Source: Bacillota bacterium
GTDB taxonomy: Bacteria > Bacillota > Clostridia > Lachnospirales > Cellulosilyticaceae
Assembly (NCBI GenBank): GCA_023393125.1
Contig: JAEWMQ010000095.1
Span: forward strand, 62,001-126,000
Length of the DNA: 64,000 bases
Reading direction: 5' to 3'
The notes beneath the pieces were generated by a model that was not told where the DNA came from, did not search any database, and saw only the letters and a program-made list of their open reading frames with translations. Position 1 is the stretch's first letter; the number at the start of each line of letters is the position of its first letter. Below, piece by piece: positions 25,240 through 34,025 of this stretch. Both the position numbers and the translations under genes were made by a program.

Positions 25240-28200
25240 ATGTCAAACATGGATCAGTCTATCTATTTTGAACAAATTAAGATAGGATTGGCTTCCCCTG
25301 AAAAAATCCGCGAGTGGTCACGAGGAGAAGTAAAAAAACCAGAAACAATTAACTACCGTACACAAAGACCAGAAAGAGATGGTCTCTTCTGCGAAAGAAT
25401 TTTCGGGCCTAGCAAAGACTGGGAGTGTCACTGTGGAAAGTATAAGAGAATTAGATATAAAGGCGTTATTTGTGACCGTTGTGGTGTAGAGGTTACAAAA
25501 GCTAAAGTTAGACGTGAGAGAATGGGGCACATTGAGCTGGCTGCCCCAGTATCTCATATTTGGTACTTCAAAGGTATTCCAAGTAGAATGGGTCTTATCT
25601 TAGATATTACTCCAGGTAAACTTGAGAAAATCTTATATTTCGCAGCTTATATCGTATTAGATCCAAAAGATACTGGTCTTGAATATAAAGAGATCTTAGG
25701 TGAAAAAGAATATAGAGAAGCGGAAGAAAAATACGGTCCAGGTTCATTCGTAGCAGAAATGGGTGCTGAGGCTATTAAAAAATTACTTTCTGATATTGAC
25801 TTAGATGCAGAAAGTGCAGATCTTAAAGCTCAGCTTAAAACAACAACAGGACAAAAGAGAATTCGTGTTATTAAACGTCTTGAAGTAATTGAAGCATTCC
25901 GTTTATCAGATAACAAGCCTGAGTGGATGATTATGGATGTTGTTCCAGTATTACCACCAGATCTTAGACCAATGATTCAACTTGATGGTGGAAGATTTGC
26001 GACATCTGACCTTAATGACCTTTATAGAAGAGTAATCAACCGTAACAATCGTCTTAAAAGACTTCTTGATTTAGGTGCACCTAATATCATCGTAAGAAAT
26101 GAAAAACGTATGTTACAAGAAGCTGTTGATGCACTTATTGATAATGGTCGTCGTGGTAAACCTGTAACAGGTCCTGGTAACAGACCACTTAAATCACTTT
26201 CTGATATGCTTAAAGGTAAATCAGGACGTTTCCGTCAAAACTTACTTGGTAAACGTGTTGACTACTCAGGACGTTCAGTTATCGTAGTTGGTCCAAGCCT
26301 TAAAATCTATCAATGTGGTCTTCCTAAAGAAATGGCTATTGAGCTCTTCAAACCATTTGTTATGAAGAAATTAGTATCTGATGGTATTGCACACAATATC
26401 AAAAATGCTAAGCACATGATTGAAAGATTACAACCACAAGTTTGGGACGTATTAGAAGAAGTAATTAGAGAACATCCAGTAATGCTTAACCGTGCTCCTA
26501 CACTTCACAGACTTGGTATCCAAGCATTCGAACCAATCTTAGTTGAAGGTCGTGCGATTAAACTTCACCCACTTGTATGTACAGCTTACAATGCTGACTT
26601 CGATGGTGACCAAATGGCTGTTCACGTTCCTTTATCAGTTGAAGCACAAGCTGAATGTAGATTCTTACTTTTAGCTCCAAACAACCTTTTAAAACCTTCT
26701 GATGGAGCACCAGTTGCGGTACCATCACAAGATATGGTTCTTGGGACATATTATTTAACACTTAAAAAAGATGATGAAGAGTATGATTCAGAAGAAGCAG
26801 TAGGTCCACTTACTGATAAAGACGAAGTTGAAAAAGTAACAAAAGAAGATGGCACTACAGTTTGGATTAAACGCCAAATTGGAGCACACAAAATCTTCCA
26901 TGATGAAAAAGAAGCATTACTTGCTTATGACAATAAAGTAATTACACTCCATGCACCAATTAAAGTAAGACGTACTTTAATGATTAATGGTGAAGAAAAA
27001 ATGGGTCTTACAGAAACAACTGCAGGACGTATCATTTTCAATGAAATCGTACCACAAGACCTTGGATTTGTAGATAGATCTAAAGAAGAAAATACTTTCA
27101 AATATGAAGTTGATTTCTTAGTTGGTAAAAAAGAACTTGGTAAATTAATCAAGAAATGTATCAATACACATGGTGCTACTGAGACAGCTATCTTCCTTGA
27201 TAATGTTAAGGATCTTGGTTACAAGTTCTCTACAAGAGGATCACTTACTGTATCTGTATCAGATATGGTTGTTCCAGAAGAAAAACAAGGTTTCTTAGAC
27301 GAAGCACAAGCAGAAGTAGATCATGTAACAAAACTTTTCAGACGTGGTCTTATGACAGATGAAGAGCGTTATAACAAAGTTATTCAAGCATGGAATAAGG
27401 CTAATGATAAGATTACAAAAGCCCTTCTTGATAACCTTGGTAAATACAACAATATTTACATGATGGCACACTCTGGTGCCCGTGGTTCTACTAACCAGAT
27501 TAAACAGTTAGCTGGTATGCGTGGTCTGATGGCTTCTACATCAGGTCGTACAATCGAGCTTCCTATTAAAGCGAACTTCCGTGAAGGACTTACAGTTCTT
27601 GAATACTTCATCTCAGCTCACGGTGCTCGTAAAGGTCTTGCTGATACAGCGCTACGTACAGCTGACTCAGGATACCTTACACGTCGTCTTGTTGACGTAT
27701 CTCAAGATGTTATCATTCGTGAAGAAGATTGTCATGACCATACACCAGATCAACCAATTCCAGGTATGTGGGTATCTGCATACAAAGATGGTTCAGAAGT
27801 GATCGAACCTTTAAATGAACGTCTAGCTGGTCGTGTAGCTGCTGAAGATGTTATTCATCCAGAAACAGGTGAAGTCATTGTGGCTGCAAACCAAATGATT
27901 AAACCAAACCAAGCTGATTATATCGAAGAAATCGGTATTCAAAAAGTTCGTATCCGTAATGTCCTTAGATGTAAATCTAAGATTGGTGTTTGTGCTAAAT
28001 GTTACGGAGCAAACATGTCATCTGGTAACCAAGTAAGAATTGGTGAGTCTGTTGGTATTATTGCAGCTCAATCAATCGGTGAGCCAGGTACACAGCTTAC
28101 AATGCGTACTTTCCATACAGGAGGTATTGCTGGAGACGATATCACACAAGGTCTTCCTCGTGTTGAAGAGTTATTTGAAGCACGTAAACCAAAAGGTCTT

Positions 28201-28869
28201 GCTATTATCTCTGAAATTAATGGTGTGGTTACAATCACAGACAATAAGAAAAAACGTGAAGTTACAGTTACAGATAATGAAACAGGTAACGTTAAATCAT
28301 ATGTAATCCCTTATGGTTCAAGAATTAAAGTACAAGATGATATGTATGTTGAAGCAGGGGATGAGCTTACTGAAGGTAGTGTAAACCCACATGATATCCT
28401 TAAAGTTAAAGGTATCATTGGTGTACAACACTATATGATTCAAGAAGTTCAACGTGTATACCGTCTTCAAGGGGTAGATATCAACGATAAGCACATTGAG
28501 GTTATCGTTCGTCAAATGCTTAAGAAGATTAAGATTGAAGAGAGTGGAGATACAGGATTACTTCCAGGAAGCTCTATTGATATCTTAGAATTTGAAGAGG
28601 TAAACAAAAAAGCAGTAGCACAAGGTTTAGAGCCAGCAGAAGGTAAAAATGTATTACTTGGTATTACAAAAGCTTCTCTTGCTACAGAAAGCTTTTTATC
28701 AGCAGCTTCATTCCAAGAAACAACTAAAGTTCTTACTGAAGCAGCGATTAAAGGTAAAACAGACCCACTTATTGGTCTTAAAGAAAATGTTATCATTGGT
28801 AAACTTATCCCAGCCGGTACAGGTATGGATAGATATCGCAAGTTAGATATTGAAATGGTAACAGAATAA
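25240..28869 (+). CDS. rpoC: RNA polymerase subunit beta-prime
   Basis: 1209 residues from ATG 25240 (MSNMDQSIYFEQIKIGLASP), chosen because AAGGGAG lies 8 nt upstream; an ATG at 25222 has no SD. It has the N-terminal zinc site (CHCGKY and CDRCG), the catalytic NADFDGDQM holding the active-site magnesium, the bridge-helix/trigger-loop region (GARGSTNQIKQLAGMRGLM, EPGTQLTMRTFHTGG) and a second zinc cluster (CRCK region and CAKCYG). Terminated by a long perfect hairpin shared with the convergent gene. Confidence 0.99.
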   Translation: MSNMDQSIYFEQIKIGLASPEKIREWSRGEVKKPETINYRTQRPERDGLFCERIFGPSKDWECHCGKYKRIRYKGVICDRCGVEVTKAKVRRERMGHIELAAPVSHIWYFKGIPSRMGLILDITPGKLEKILYFAAYIVLDPKDTGLEYKEILGEKEYREAEEKYGPGSFVAEMGAEAIKKLLSDIDLDAESADLKAQLKTTTGQKRIRVIKRLEVIEAFRLSDNKPEWMIMDVVPVLPPDLRPMIQLDGGRFATSDLNDLYRRVINRNNRLKRLLDLGAPNIIVRNEKRMLQEAVDALIDNGRRGKPVTGPGNRPLKSLSDMLKGKSGRFRQNLLGKRVDYSGRSVIVVGPSLKIYQCGLPKEMAIELFKPFVMKKLVSDGIAHNIKNAKHMIERLQPQVWDVLEEVIREHPVMLNRAPTLHRLGIQAFEPILVEGRAIKLHPLVCTAYNADFDGDQMAVHVPLSVEAQAECRFLLLAPNNLLKPSDGAPVAVPSQDMVLGTYYLTLKKDDEEYDSEEAVGPLTDKDEVEKVTKEDGTTVWIKRQIGAHKIFHDEKEALLAYDNKVITLHAPIKVRRTLMINGEEKMGLTETTAGRIIFNEIVPQDLGFVDRSKEENTFKYEVDFLVGKKELGKLIKKCINTHGATETAIFLDNVKDLGYKFSTRGSLTVSVSDMVVPEEKQGFLDEAQAEVDHVTKLFRRGLMTDEERYNKVIQAWNKANDKITKALLDNLGKYNNIYMMAHSGARGSTNQIKQLAGMRGLMASTSGRTIELPIKANFREGLTVLEYFISAHGARKGLADTALRTADSGYLTRRLVDVSQDVIIREEDCHDHTPDQPIPGMWVSAYKDGSEVIEPLNERLAGRVAAEDVIHPETGEVIVAANQMIKPNQADYIEEIGIQKVRIRNVLRCKSKIGVCAKCYGANMSSGNQVRIGESVGIIAAQSIGEPGTQLTMRTFHTGGIAGDDITQGLPRVEELFEARKPKGLAIISEINGVVTITDNKKKREVTVTDNETGNVKSYVIPYGSRIKVQDDMYVEAGDELTEGSVNPHDILKVKGIIGVQHYMIQEVQRVYRLQGVDINDKHIEVIVRQMLKKIKIEESGDTGLLPGSSIDILEFEEVNKKAVAQGLEPAEGKNVLLGITKASLATESFLSAASFQETTKVLTEAAIKGKTDPLIGLKENVIIGKLIPAGTGMDRYRKLDIEMVTE

Positions 28870-28874
28870 ATAAC

Positions 28875-28914
28875 AAAATACCCCTTAAGTTCAAATGAAC
28901 TTAAGGGGTATTTT
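28875..28914. terminator. Bidirectional terminator between rpoC and the convergent gene
   Basis: A ~19-bp near-perfect stem (aaaataccccttaagttca and complement) with a minimal loop; T-rich on both exits. It ends 3 nt before the stop of the minus-strand gene, so it serves both. Confidence 0.92.
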
Positions 28915-28916
28915 AG

Positions 28917-29612
28917 TTATTCCTTATCATAGGTGAGAGAGCTATCACTAGACATAATAGGAATTTTGGTCCCTAGATAAGTTGGGGTAGGATTAAATAA
29001 AGCATATAAGAAATCTTTAACACGCGCTAAGTATTCTCTGGCTTTGAAATATTTGATATTGGGATAAGATAGTATATCCGCTTTTACACCACATGCGTTA
29101 ATCCCCCTGGTTCTTGCTAGGTAAACGGCCCGTTTAAGATGATAATCTTGGGTTACAATAATAGCGTTCTTAACTTCAAAAACTTCTTTTGCACGATACA
29201 TGGTTTCATAGGTACTAAAGCCTGCATGATCCATATAAATTTGTTTTGTAGGAATACCCAGGCTAATAAGATAATCTTTCATAGCATTAACTTCATCATA
29301 GTTTTTTTGCCCATGATCACCAGATACTAGGATTTTTAGGGCAGGATCATTTTTGTAAATAGCATAAGCAGTATCTAGTCGGTCTTTTAAGATACCAGAT
29401 GGATTGCCATTTGTATGAACTTGAGCACCTAATACAATAATCACTTCATAGTTTGAGGAAGGGAGATTATTAGGTGAGGAGTAGATATACTTATCGGCAG
29501 TATGGACTATATAAAGATTGATAAGTAGTGAAACTAAAAGGATAAAAATTCCTAGAATAATGATGACTAATAAAGTTCTTAAGCTATACTTAAGTAATAT
29601 CTTCGTATTCAT
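28917..29612 (-). CDS. YdcF/SanA-like (DUF218) membrane-anchored protein
   Basis: 231 residues. An N-terminal membrane helix (TLLVIIILGIFILLVSLLIN) precedes a DUF218 domain: EVIIVLGAQVHTNG, GILKDRLDTAYAIY, ILVSGDHGQKNYDE, STYETMYRAKE and VTQDYHLKRAVYLARTRGI. SanA/YdcF proteins are envelope-associated and affect cell-wall integrity or vancomycin exclusion at high temperature in enterics; the biochemical activity is not settled. SD AAGGAGGAAAC on the minus strand. It is the only minus-strand gene within the ribosomal block and interrupts the usual rpoC to L7Ae order. Confidence 0.82.
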   Translation of the reverse strand: MNTKILLKYSLRTLLVIIILGIFILLVSLLINLYIVHTADKYIYSSPNNLPSSNYEVIIVLGAQVHTNGNPSGILKDRLDTAYAIYKNDPALKILVSGDHGQKNYDEVNAMKDYLISLGIPTKQIYMDHAGFSTYETMYRAKEVFEVKNAIIVTQDYHLKRAVYLARTRGINACGVKADILSYPNIKYFKAREYLARVKDFLYALFNPTPTYLGTKIPIMSSDSSLTYDKE

Positions 29613-29783
29613 AGTTTCCTCCTTAGTATGGCATTAAATTTATACTAGCAAATAAAAGAATAAAAAGCAAATAATAAACTTAAAATTTAGAAAATAAAAA
29701 CAAAATTAAGCGATATATAACAGTGAAATCTACTATGGCAAAATATTGAGATTAATAATTTTGAGTATATAAAGGAGAAAGAT

Positions 29784-29975
29784 ATGTATAGAACAGAAAT
29801 AGAATGGAAAGGTTGGTTATTTGAAATACCAGATATAGAACAAAGATTTGGAAAGACAAGAGTGGAAGCATATAAAGATGAAATAGAAGAGGTGTTTTAT
29901 ATAGAGGAGCAATATCTATCAGAACTAATTTGTGAGGAGCTTTATGAGAAGTATCTATATGTATATGAGGAATGA
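29784..29975 (+). CDS. Small acidic hypothetical protein
   Basis: 63 residues preceded by a good SD (AAAGGAGAAAG, 5-7 nt from ATG). The product is acidic and rich in Glu, Tyr and Ile (WLFEIPDIEQRFG, VFYIEEQYLSELICEELYEK). No motif or family is recognised. The codons look like those of the accessory genes here rather than the ribosomal ones. It may be a real small protein, but it stands alone in an AT-rich gap and could be chance. Confidence 0.5.
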   Translation: MYRTEIEWKGWLFEIPDIEQRFGKTRVEAYKDEIEEVFYIEEQYLSELICEELYEKYLYVYEE

Positions 29976-30420
29976 AAAGAGAAGAATTGTAAAAGAATTA
30001 TATATGATAAATGAAATAGCTTGCTTGATATAGAAGAAGTAAGTATAGGGAGATTAATAACTATAAGGCTAGAGGCATAGTAGTTCTGCTATTATAGTAC
30101 TTTAAAGGAAATAATTAAAAATATATTTTATTAGAATAGGCAGATCACAGCAAGGTTTCAATAAAGCATAAAATAAATGCAAGCTATAAATTTTAGATAG
30201 ATGTATAAACAAAGAGTATATTGTAAACAATCTAATTGTAGGCATAATACTTGTTTGGTACAAAACGTTAATTAACTTGAAGCTATAAAGCTAGAATGAG
30301 TACTAGTGGATTTATGATTACAAGGAATTAACATAATTTACTTAGAGAAAAATAAGGATAAATACGTTATAATTGAAAACGACCTAGTTACACAAAGTGT
30401 AAAAGTAAGCAAAATAAATC
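29976..30420. other. AT-rich intergenic region, nothing recognised
   Basis: About 445 bases between the small ORF and the L7Ae promoter. I see no RBS-led ORF, no strong hairpin with a T-run and no RNA gene; it is simple AT-rich sequence. Confidence 0.5.
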
Positions 30421-30449
30421 TTGACAACTCAGCTGTGGAGTGATAGACT
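30421..30449 (+). promoter_or_regulatory. Promoter for the L7Ae-rpsL-rpsG-fusA operon
   Basis: Consensus TTGACA, 17-bp spacer, TAGACT; 49 bp from the -10 to the start codon of the L7Ae-like gene. Confidence 0.82.
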
Positions 30450-30497
30450 AGGTCAGTGTGTAATAGTATGCATAAAAATGAACCTAAAGGGGGATTT

Positions 30498-30740
30498 ATG
30501 TTGTACGATTTTGAAAACACAATTCAAATTGTGGGGACAAAACAAACGATTAAACATCTTGAAAAAGGTGACGTAAAAGTTGTATTTGTCGATAAAGATG
30601 CCGATGACAGGGTTACGGGTCAAGTGGTAGAGCTTGCAAAAGCTAAAAATGTACAAGTTGAATTCATTGATACAATGAAAGAACTTGGAAAGAAATGTAA
30701 CATAGAAGTAAAAACTGCAGTAGCAGCAATTATCGCGTAA
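30498..30740 (+). CDS. L7Ae-family kink-turn RNA-binding protein (YbxF-like)
   Basis: 80 residues from ATG 30498 after AAAGGGGG; the longer in-frame reading to 30456 has no SD. The L7Ae/L30e/S12e fold is recognisable: NTIQIVGTKQTIKHLEKGDVKVVFVDKDAD, then VVELAKAKNVQVEFIDTMKELGKKC. The family binds kink-turn RNA; B. subtilis YbxF occupies the same place before rpsL and associates with the ribosome. Gap to rpsL is 15 nt. Confidence 0.93.
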   Translation: MLYDFENTIQIVGTKQTIKHLEKGDVKVVFVDKDADDRVTGQVVELAKAKNVQVEFIDTMKELGKKCNIEVKTAVAAIIA

Positions 30741-30755
30741 GGAGGAGGTGCCAGA

Positions 30756-31175
30756 ATGCCTACATTTAACCAATTAGTTCGTAAAGGCAGAAAAGAAATC
30801 GAGAAAAAATCAACTGCACCAGCGTTACAAAAAGGGTTCAACTCTTTAAGAAAACGTCCTACAGATATCTCTTCACCACAAAAAAGAGGTGTTTGTACAG
30901 CAGTTAAAACAGCTACACCTAAAAAACCTAACTCAGCTCTTCGTAAGATTGCCAGAGTTCGTTTAACAAACGGGATTGAAGTAACAGCTTACATTCCAGG
31001 TGAAGGTCATAACCTTCAAGAACACAGTGTAGTTTTAATCCGCGGAGGTAGGGTAAAAGACTTACCAGGTACACGTTACCATATCGTTCGTGGTACTCTT
31101 GATACAGCAGGTGTTGCGAACAGAAAACAATCTCGTTCAAAATACGGTGCTAAGAGACCAAAAGTAAAAAAATAA
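30756..31175 (+). CDS. rpsL: 30S ribosomal protein S12
   Basis: 139 residues, SD AAGGAGGAGG. Signature segments TPKKPNSALRKIARVRLTNG and RGGRVKDLPGTRYH are present; the two lysines at which streptomycin resistance mutations arise (in PKKPNSA and GGRVKDLPG) are wild type. S12 lies at the decoding centre. It is first of the str-type genes here, followed by a structured 142-nt spacer before rpsG. Confidence 0.98.
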   Translation: MPTFNQLVRKGRKEIEKKSTAPALQKGFNSLRKRPTDISSPQKRGVCTAVKTATPKKPNSALRKIARVRLTNGIEVTAYIPGEGHNLQEHSVVLIRGGRVKDLPGTRYHIVRGTLDTAGVANRKQSRSKYGAKRPKVKK

Positions 31176-31191
31176 TTTAAGAAATGAATTG

Positions 31192-31274
31192 GTGCCCAAC
31201 TTACGATATTAAGCTGACTAGTCAGATTTTAAATAGATGAGTGGGCACGCACGATCCTCGTTAAAGAGGACGAG
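31192..31274 (+). promoter_or_regulatory. Structured rpsL-rpsG intercistronic RNA, candidate S7 site
   Basis: A perfect 7-bp long-range stem (GTGCCCA 31192-31198 with TGGGCAC 31242-31248) encloses a palindromic hairpin CTGACTAGTCAG (31213-31224), and a further CCTC/GAGG hairpin follows at 31256-31269. In E. coli, S7 represses the str operon at the same intercistronic position. Sequence identity to that site is not claimed. Confidence 0.5.
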
Positions 31275-31317
31275 TACCGATGATATTTCGAATGAAATTA
31301 GTTAAGGAGGGAAGACC

Positions 31318-31788
31318 GTGCCACGTAAAGGACATGTAGCAAAAAGAGATGTATTAGCTGATCCTATGTATAACAGTAAGTTAGTGACAAAGCTTATTAA
31401 CAACATCATGTTAGACGGTAAAAGAGGAAAAGCTCAAAAAATAGTATATGGTGCGTTTGACATCATTGCAGAAAAAACAGGTAGAGATGCATTAGAAGTT
31501 TTCCAAGAAGCTTTAGAAAACATCATGCCAGTATTAGAAGTAAAAGCACGCCGTGTAGGGGGTGCAACTTACCAAGTACCTATGGAAGTTCGTCCAGAAA
31601 GACGTCAAACATTAGGACTTCGTTGGTTAACAGTTCACACACGTAAACGTGGTGAAAAAACTACAACTGAAGCTCTTGCAGCTGAATTATTAGATGCACT
31701 TAATAACACAGGTGGATCAGTTAAGAAAAAAGAAGATACACACAAAATGGCAGAAGCGAACAAAGCGTTTGCTCACTACAGATGGTAG
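31318..31788 (+). CDS. rpsG: 30S ribosomal protein S7
   Basis: 156 residues with GTG start after AAGGAGGGAAG. It has PRKGHVAKRDVLADPMY, KLINNIMLDGKRGKA, VKARRVGGATYQVPMEV and the closing FAHYRW typical of S7. It nucleates assembly of the 3' major domain of 16S rRNA and contacts the E-site tRNA. It is the likely regulator of its own operon through the upstream intercistronic structure, by analogy with E. coli. fusA follows after 27 nt. Confidence 0.98.
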   Translation: MPRKGHVAKRDVLADPMYNSKLVTKLINNIMLDGKRGKAQKIVYGAFDIIAEKTGRDALEVFQEALENIMPVLEVKARRVGGATYQVPMEVRPERRQTLGLRWLTVHTRKRGEKTTTEALAAELLDALNNTGGSVKKKEDTHKMAEANKAFAHYRW

Positions 31789-31815
31789 GCTATTTAATTT
31801 AAAGGAGGAAATACC

Positions 31816-33903
31816 TTGGCAGGAAGAGAATATCCACTTGAACGTACCAGAAATATTGGTATCATGGCTCATATCGATGCAGGTAAAACAACTCTTACAG
31901 AACGTATCCTTTTCTATACAGGTAGAAATCACAAGATTGGTGAGAGCCATGAAGGTACTGCTACTATGGACTGGATGGAACAAGAGCAAGAACGTGGTAT
32001 CACAATCACATCTGCTGCAACAACTTGTTTCTGGTTAAACAACCGTATCAATATCATTGATACTCCTGGACACGTTGACTTTACTGTAGAAGTTGAGCGT
32101 TCATTACGTGTACTTGATAGTGCTGTAGGCGTATTCTGTGCAAAAGGTGGGGTTGAACCTCAATCTGAGACAGTATGGCGTCAAGCTGATAAATATCACG
32201 TACCTCGTATGGCATTTGTAAATAAAATGGATATCATGGGTGCTGACTTCTTAAGAGCAGTAGGCATGATGAGAGAAAGATTAGGAGCTAATGCGGTTCC
32301 TATTGAATTACCAATCGGTGCAGAAGAAAGCTTCGTTGGAGTAATTGACTTATTCAAAAACAAAGCATTCATCTACAAAGACGATTTAGGTAAAGAAATC
32401 GAAGAACAAGAAATCCCAGCAGATATGGTAGAACAAGCTGAACAATATCGTGCAGAGATGATTGAAGCAATTTGTGAAACTGATGAAGAATTAATGATGA
32501 TGTACCTTGAAGGAGAAGAAATTGGCGAAGAACAACTTCGTAAAGCCCTTCGTCAAGCTGTAATCAATGTACAAATCATCCCAGTTCTTTGTGGTTCAGC
32601 ATACAAAAACAAAGGGGTACAAAAATTACTTGATGCTATCGTAGAATTTATGCCAGCACCAACTGATATCCCAGCTATTAAAGGTGTAAATCCTGAAACA
32701 GGAGAAGAAATGGAGAAACATTCATCTGATGAAGAACCATTTGCTGCTCTTGCATTCAAAATTATGACTGACCCATTCGTAGGAAAGCTTGCTTTCTTCC
32801 GTGTGTACTCAGGAAGTATTTCATCAGGATCATATGTTCTTAACTCAACTAAGAACAGAAAAGAACGTTTAGGCCGTATCTTAGAGATGCATGCTAATGA
32901 ACGTAAAGAGATTTCTGAAGTTTACTCAGGAGATATCGCTGCTGCTGTAGGTTTAAAAATGACTACAACAGGTGATACATTATGTGATGAAAATCACCCA
33001 GTAATCTTAGAATCAATGGAATTCCCAGAACCAGTTATTCAAGTTGCTATTGAACCTAAAACTAAAGCTGGACAAGAAAAAATGGGTATCGGTCTTGCAA
33101 AACTTGCAGAAGAAGATCCAACATTTAAGACTTGGACAGATGAAGAAACAGGTCAAACAATCATCGCTGGTATGGGTGAGCTTCACCTTGAAATCATCGT
33201 TGACCGTTTAATGAGAGAGTTCAAAGTAGAAGCTAACGTTGGTGCACCACAAGTTGCATACAAAGAAACAATTGCTAAAGATGTTGACATTGAATCTAAA
33301 TATGTTAAACAATCTGGTGGTAGTGGTCAATACGGTCACTGTAAAGTTCGTTTCTCTCAACTTGACCCTAACTCTGAACATACTTACGAATTCGTAAGCT
33401 CAGTAGTTGGTGGATCTATTCCTAAAGAATACATTCCAGCTGTTGATAAAGGTATCCAAGAAGCTATGAATGCTGGTCCTTTAGCTGGATTTAAAGTTCT
33501 TGGTGTTAAAGCAGACTGTTATGATGGTTCATACCATGATGTCGATTCATCTGAAATGGCATTCAAAATTGCTGGTTCTATGGCATTCAAAGATGCTATG
33601 AGAAAAGCAGGTGGAGTACTTCTTGAACCAATCATGAAAGTAGTTGTAACAGCTCCAGAAGAATACTTAGGAGATGTTATCGGAAGCCTTAACTCACGTC
33701 GTGGACGTATGGAAGGTATGACTGCAGTTGGTGGCGGACAAGAAGTTAGAGCGTTCGTACCTCTTGCAGAAATGTTCGGTTACACAACTGACCTTCGTTC
33801 TAGAACACAAGGACGTGGTAGCTCATCAATGGAATTCGACCACTATGAGCCATGTCCAAAAAATATTCAAGATAAAGTAGTTGCTGACCGTAAAGGAAAC
33901 TAA
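31816..33903 (+). CDS. fusA: Elongation factor G
   Basis: 695 residues starting at TTG, supported by SD AAAGGAGGAAA 5-7 nt upstream and the family N-terminus REYPLERTRNIGIMAHIDAG. GTPase motifs AHIDAGKTT, DTPGHVDF and NKMD are intact, followed by the domain II-V segments (GMGELHLEIIVDRL, GGSIPKEYIPAVDKG, LNSRRGRMEGM). It catalyses ribosomal translocation. A TTG start on a very highly expressed gene is worth noting. tuf follows after 122 nt containing its own promoter. Confidence 0.98.
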   Translation: MAGREYPLERTRNIGIMAHIDAGKTTLTERILFYTGRNHKIGESHEGTATMDWMEQEQERGITITSAATTCFWLNNRINIIDTPGHVDFTVEVERSLRVLDSAVGVFCAKGGVEPQSETVWRQADKYHVPRMAFVNKMDIMGADFLRAVGMMRERLGANAVPIELPIGAEESFVGVIDLFKNKAFIYKDDLGKEIEEQEIPADMVEQAEQYRAEMIEAICETDEELMMMYLEGEEIGEEQLRKALRQAVINVQIIPVLCGSAYKNKGVQKLLDAIVEFMPAPTDIPAIKGVNPETGEEMEKHSSDEEPFAALAFKIMTDPFVGKLAFFRVYSGSISSGSYVLNSTKNRKERLGRILEMHANERKEISEVYSGDIAAAVGLKMTTTGDTLCDENHPVILESMEFPEPVIQVAIEPKTKAGQEKMGIGLAKLAEEDPTFKTWTDEETGQTIIAGMGELHLEIIVDRLMREFKVEANVGAPQVAYKETIAKDVDIESKYVKQSGGSGQYGHCKVRFSQLDPNSEHTYEFVSSVVGGSIPKEYIPAVDKGIQEAMNAGPLAGFKVLGVKADCYDGSYHDVDSSEMAFKIAGSMAFKDAMRKAGGVLLEPIMKVVVTAPEEYLGDVIGSLNSRRGRMEGMTAVGGGQEVRAFVPLAEMFGYTTDLRSRTQGRGSSSMEFDHYEPCPKNIQDKVVADRKGN

Positions 33904-33937
33904 TTACCTTATATTGACTATTAAACTAAATAAATCA

Positions 33938-33977
33938 TTTGCAGCTACTTGAAAAGTGGCTGCAAATTGAATATAAT
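33938..33977 (+). promoter_or_regulatory. Hairpin and tuf-specific promoter
   Basis: A 13-bp stem with one G-T pair (33938-33950 with 33954-33966) has no T-run after it. A promoter TTGAAA (33949-33954), 17-bp spacer, TATAAT (33972-33977) starts inside the hairpin and would give a separate tuf transcript about 35 nt upstream of the gene. Confidence 0.75.
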
Positions 33978-34025
33978 CAAATTATCTGAGAAAAACTCAG
34001 CTTAAATTAAAGGAGGAAATGACAA

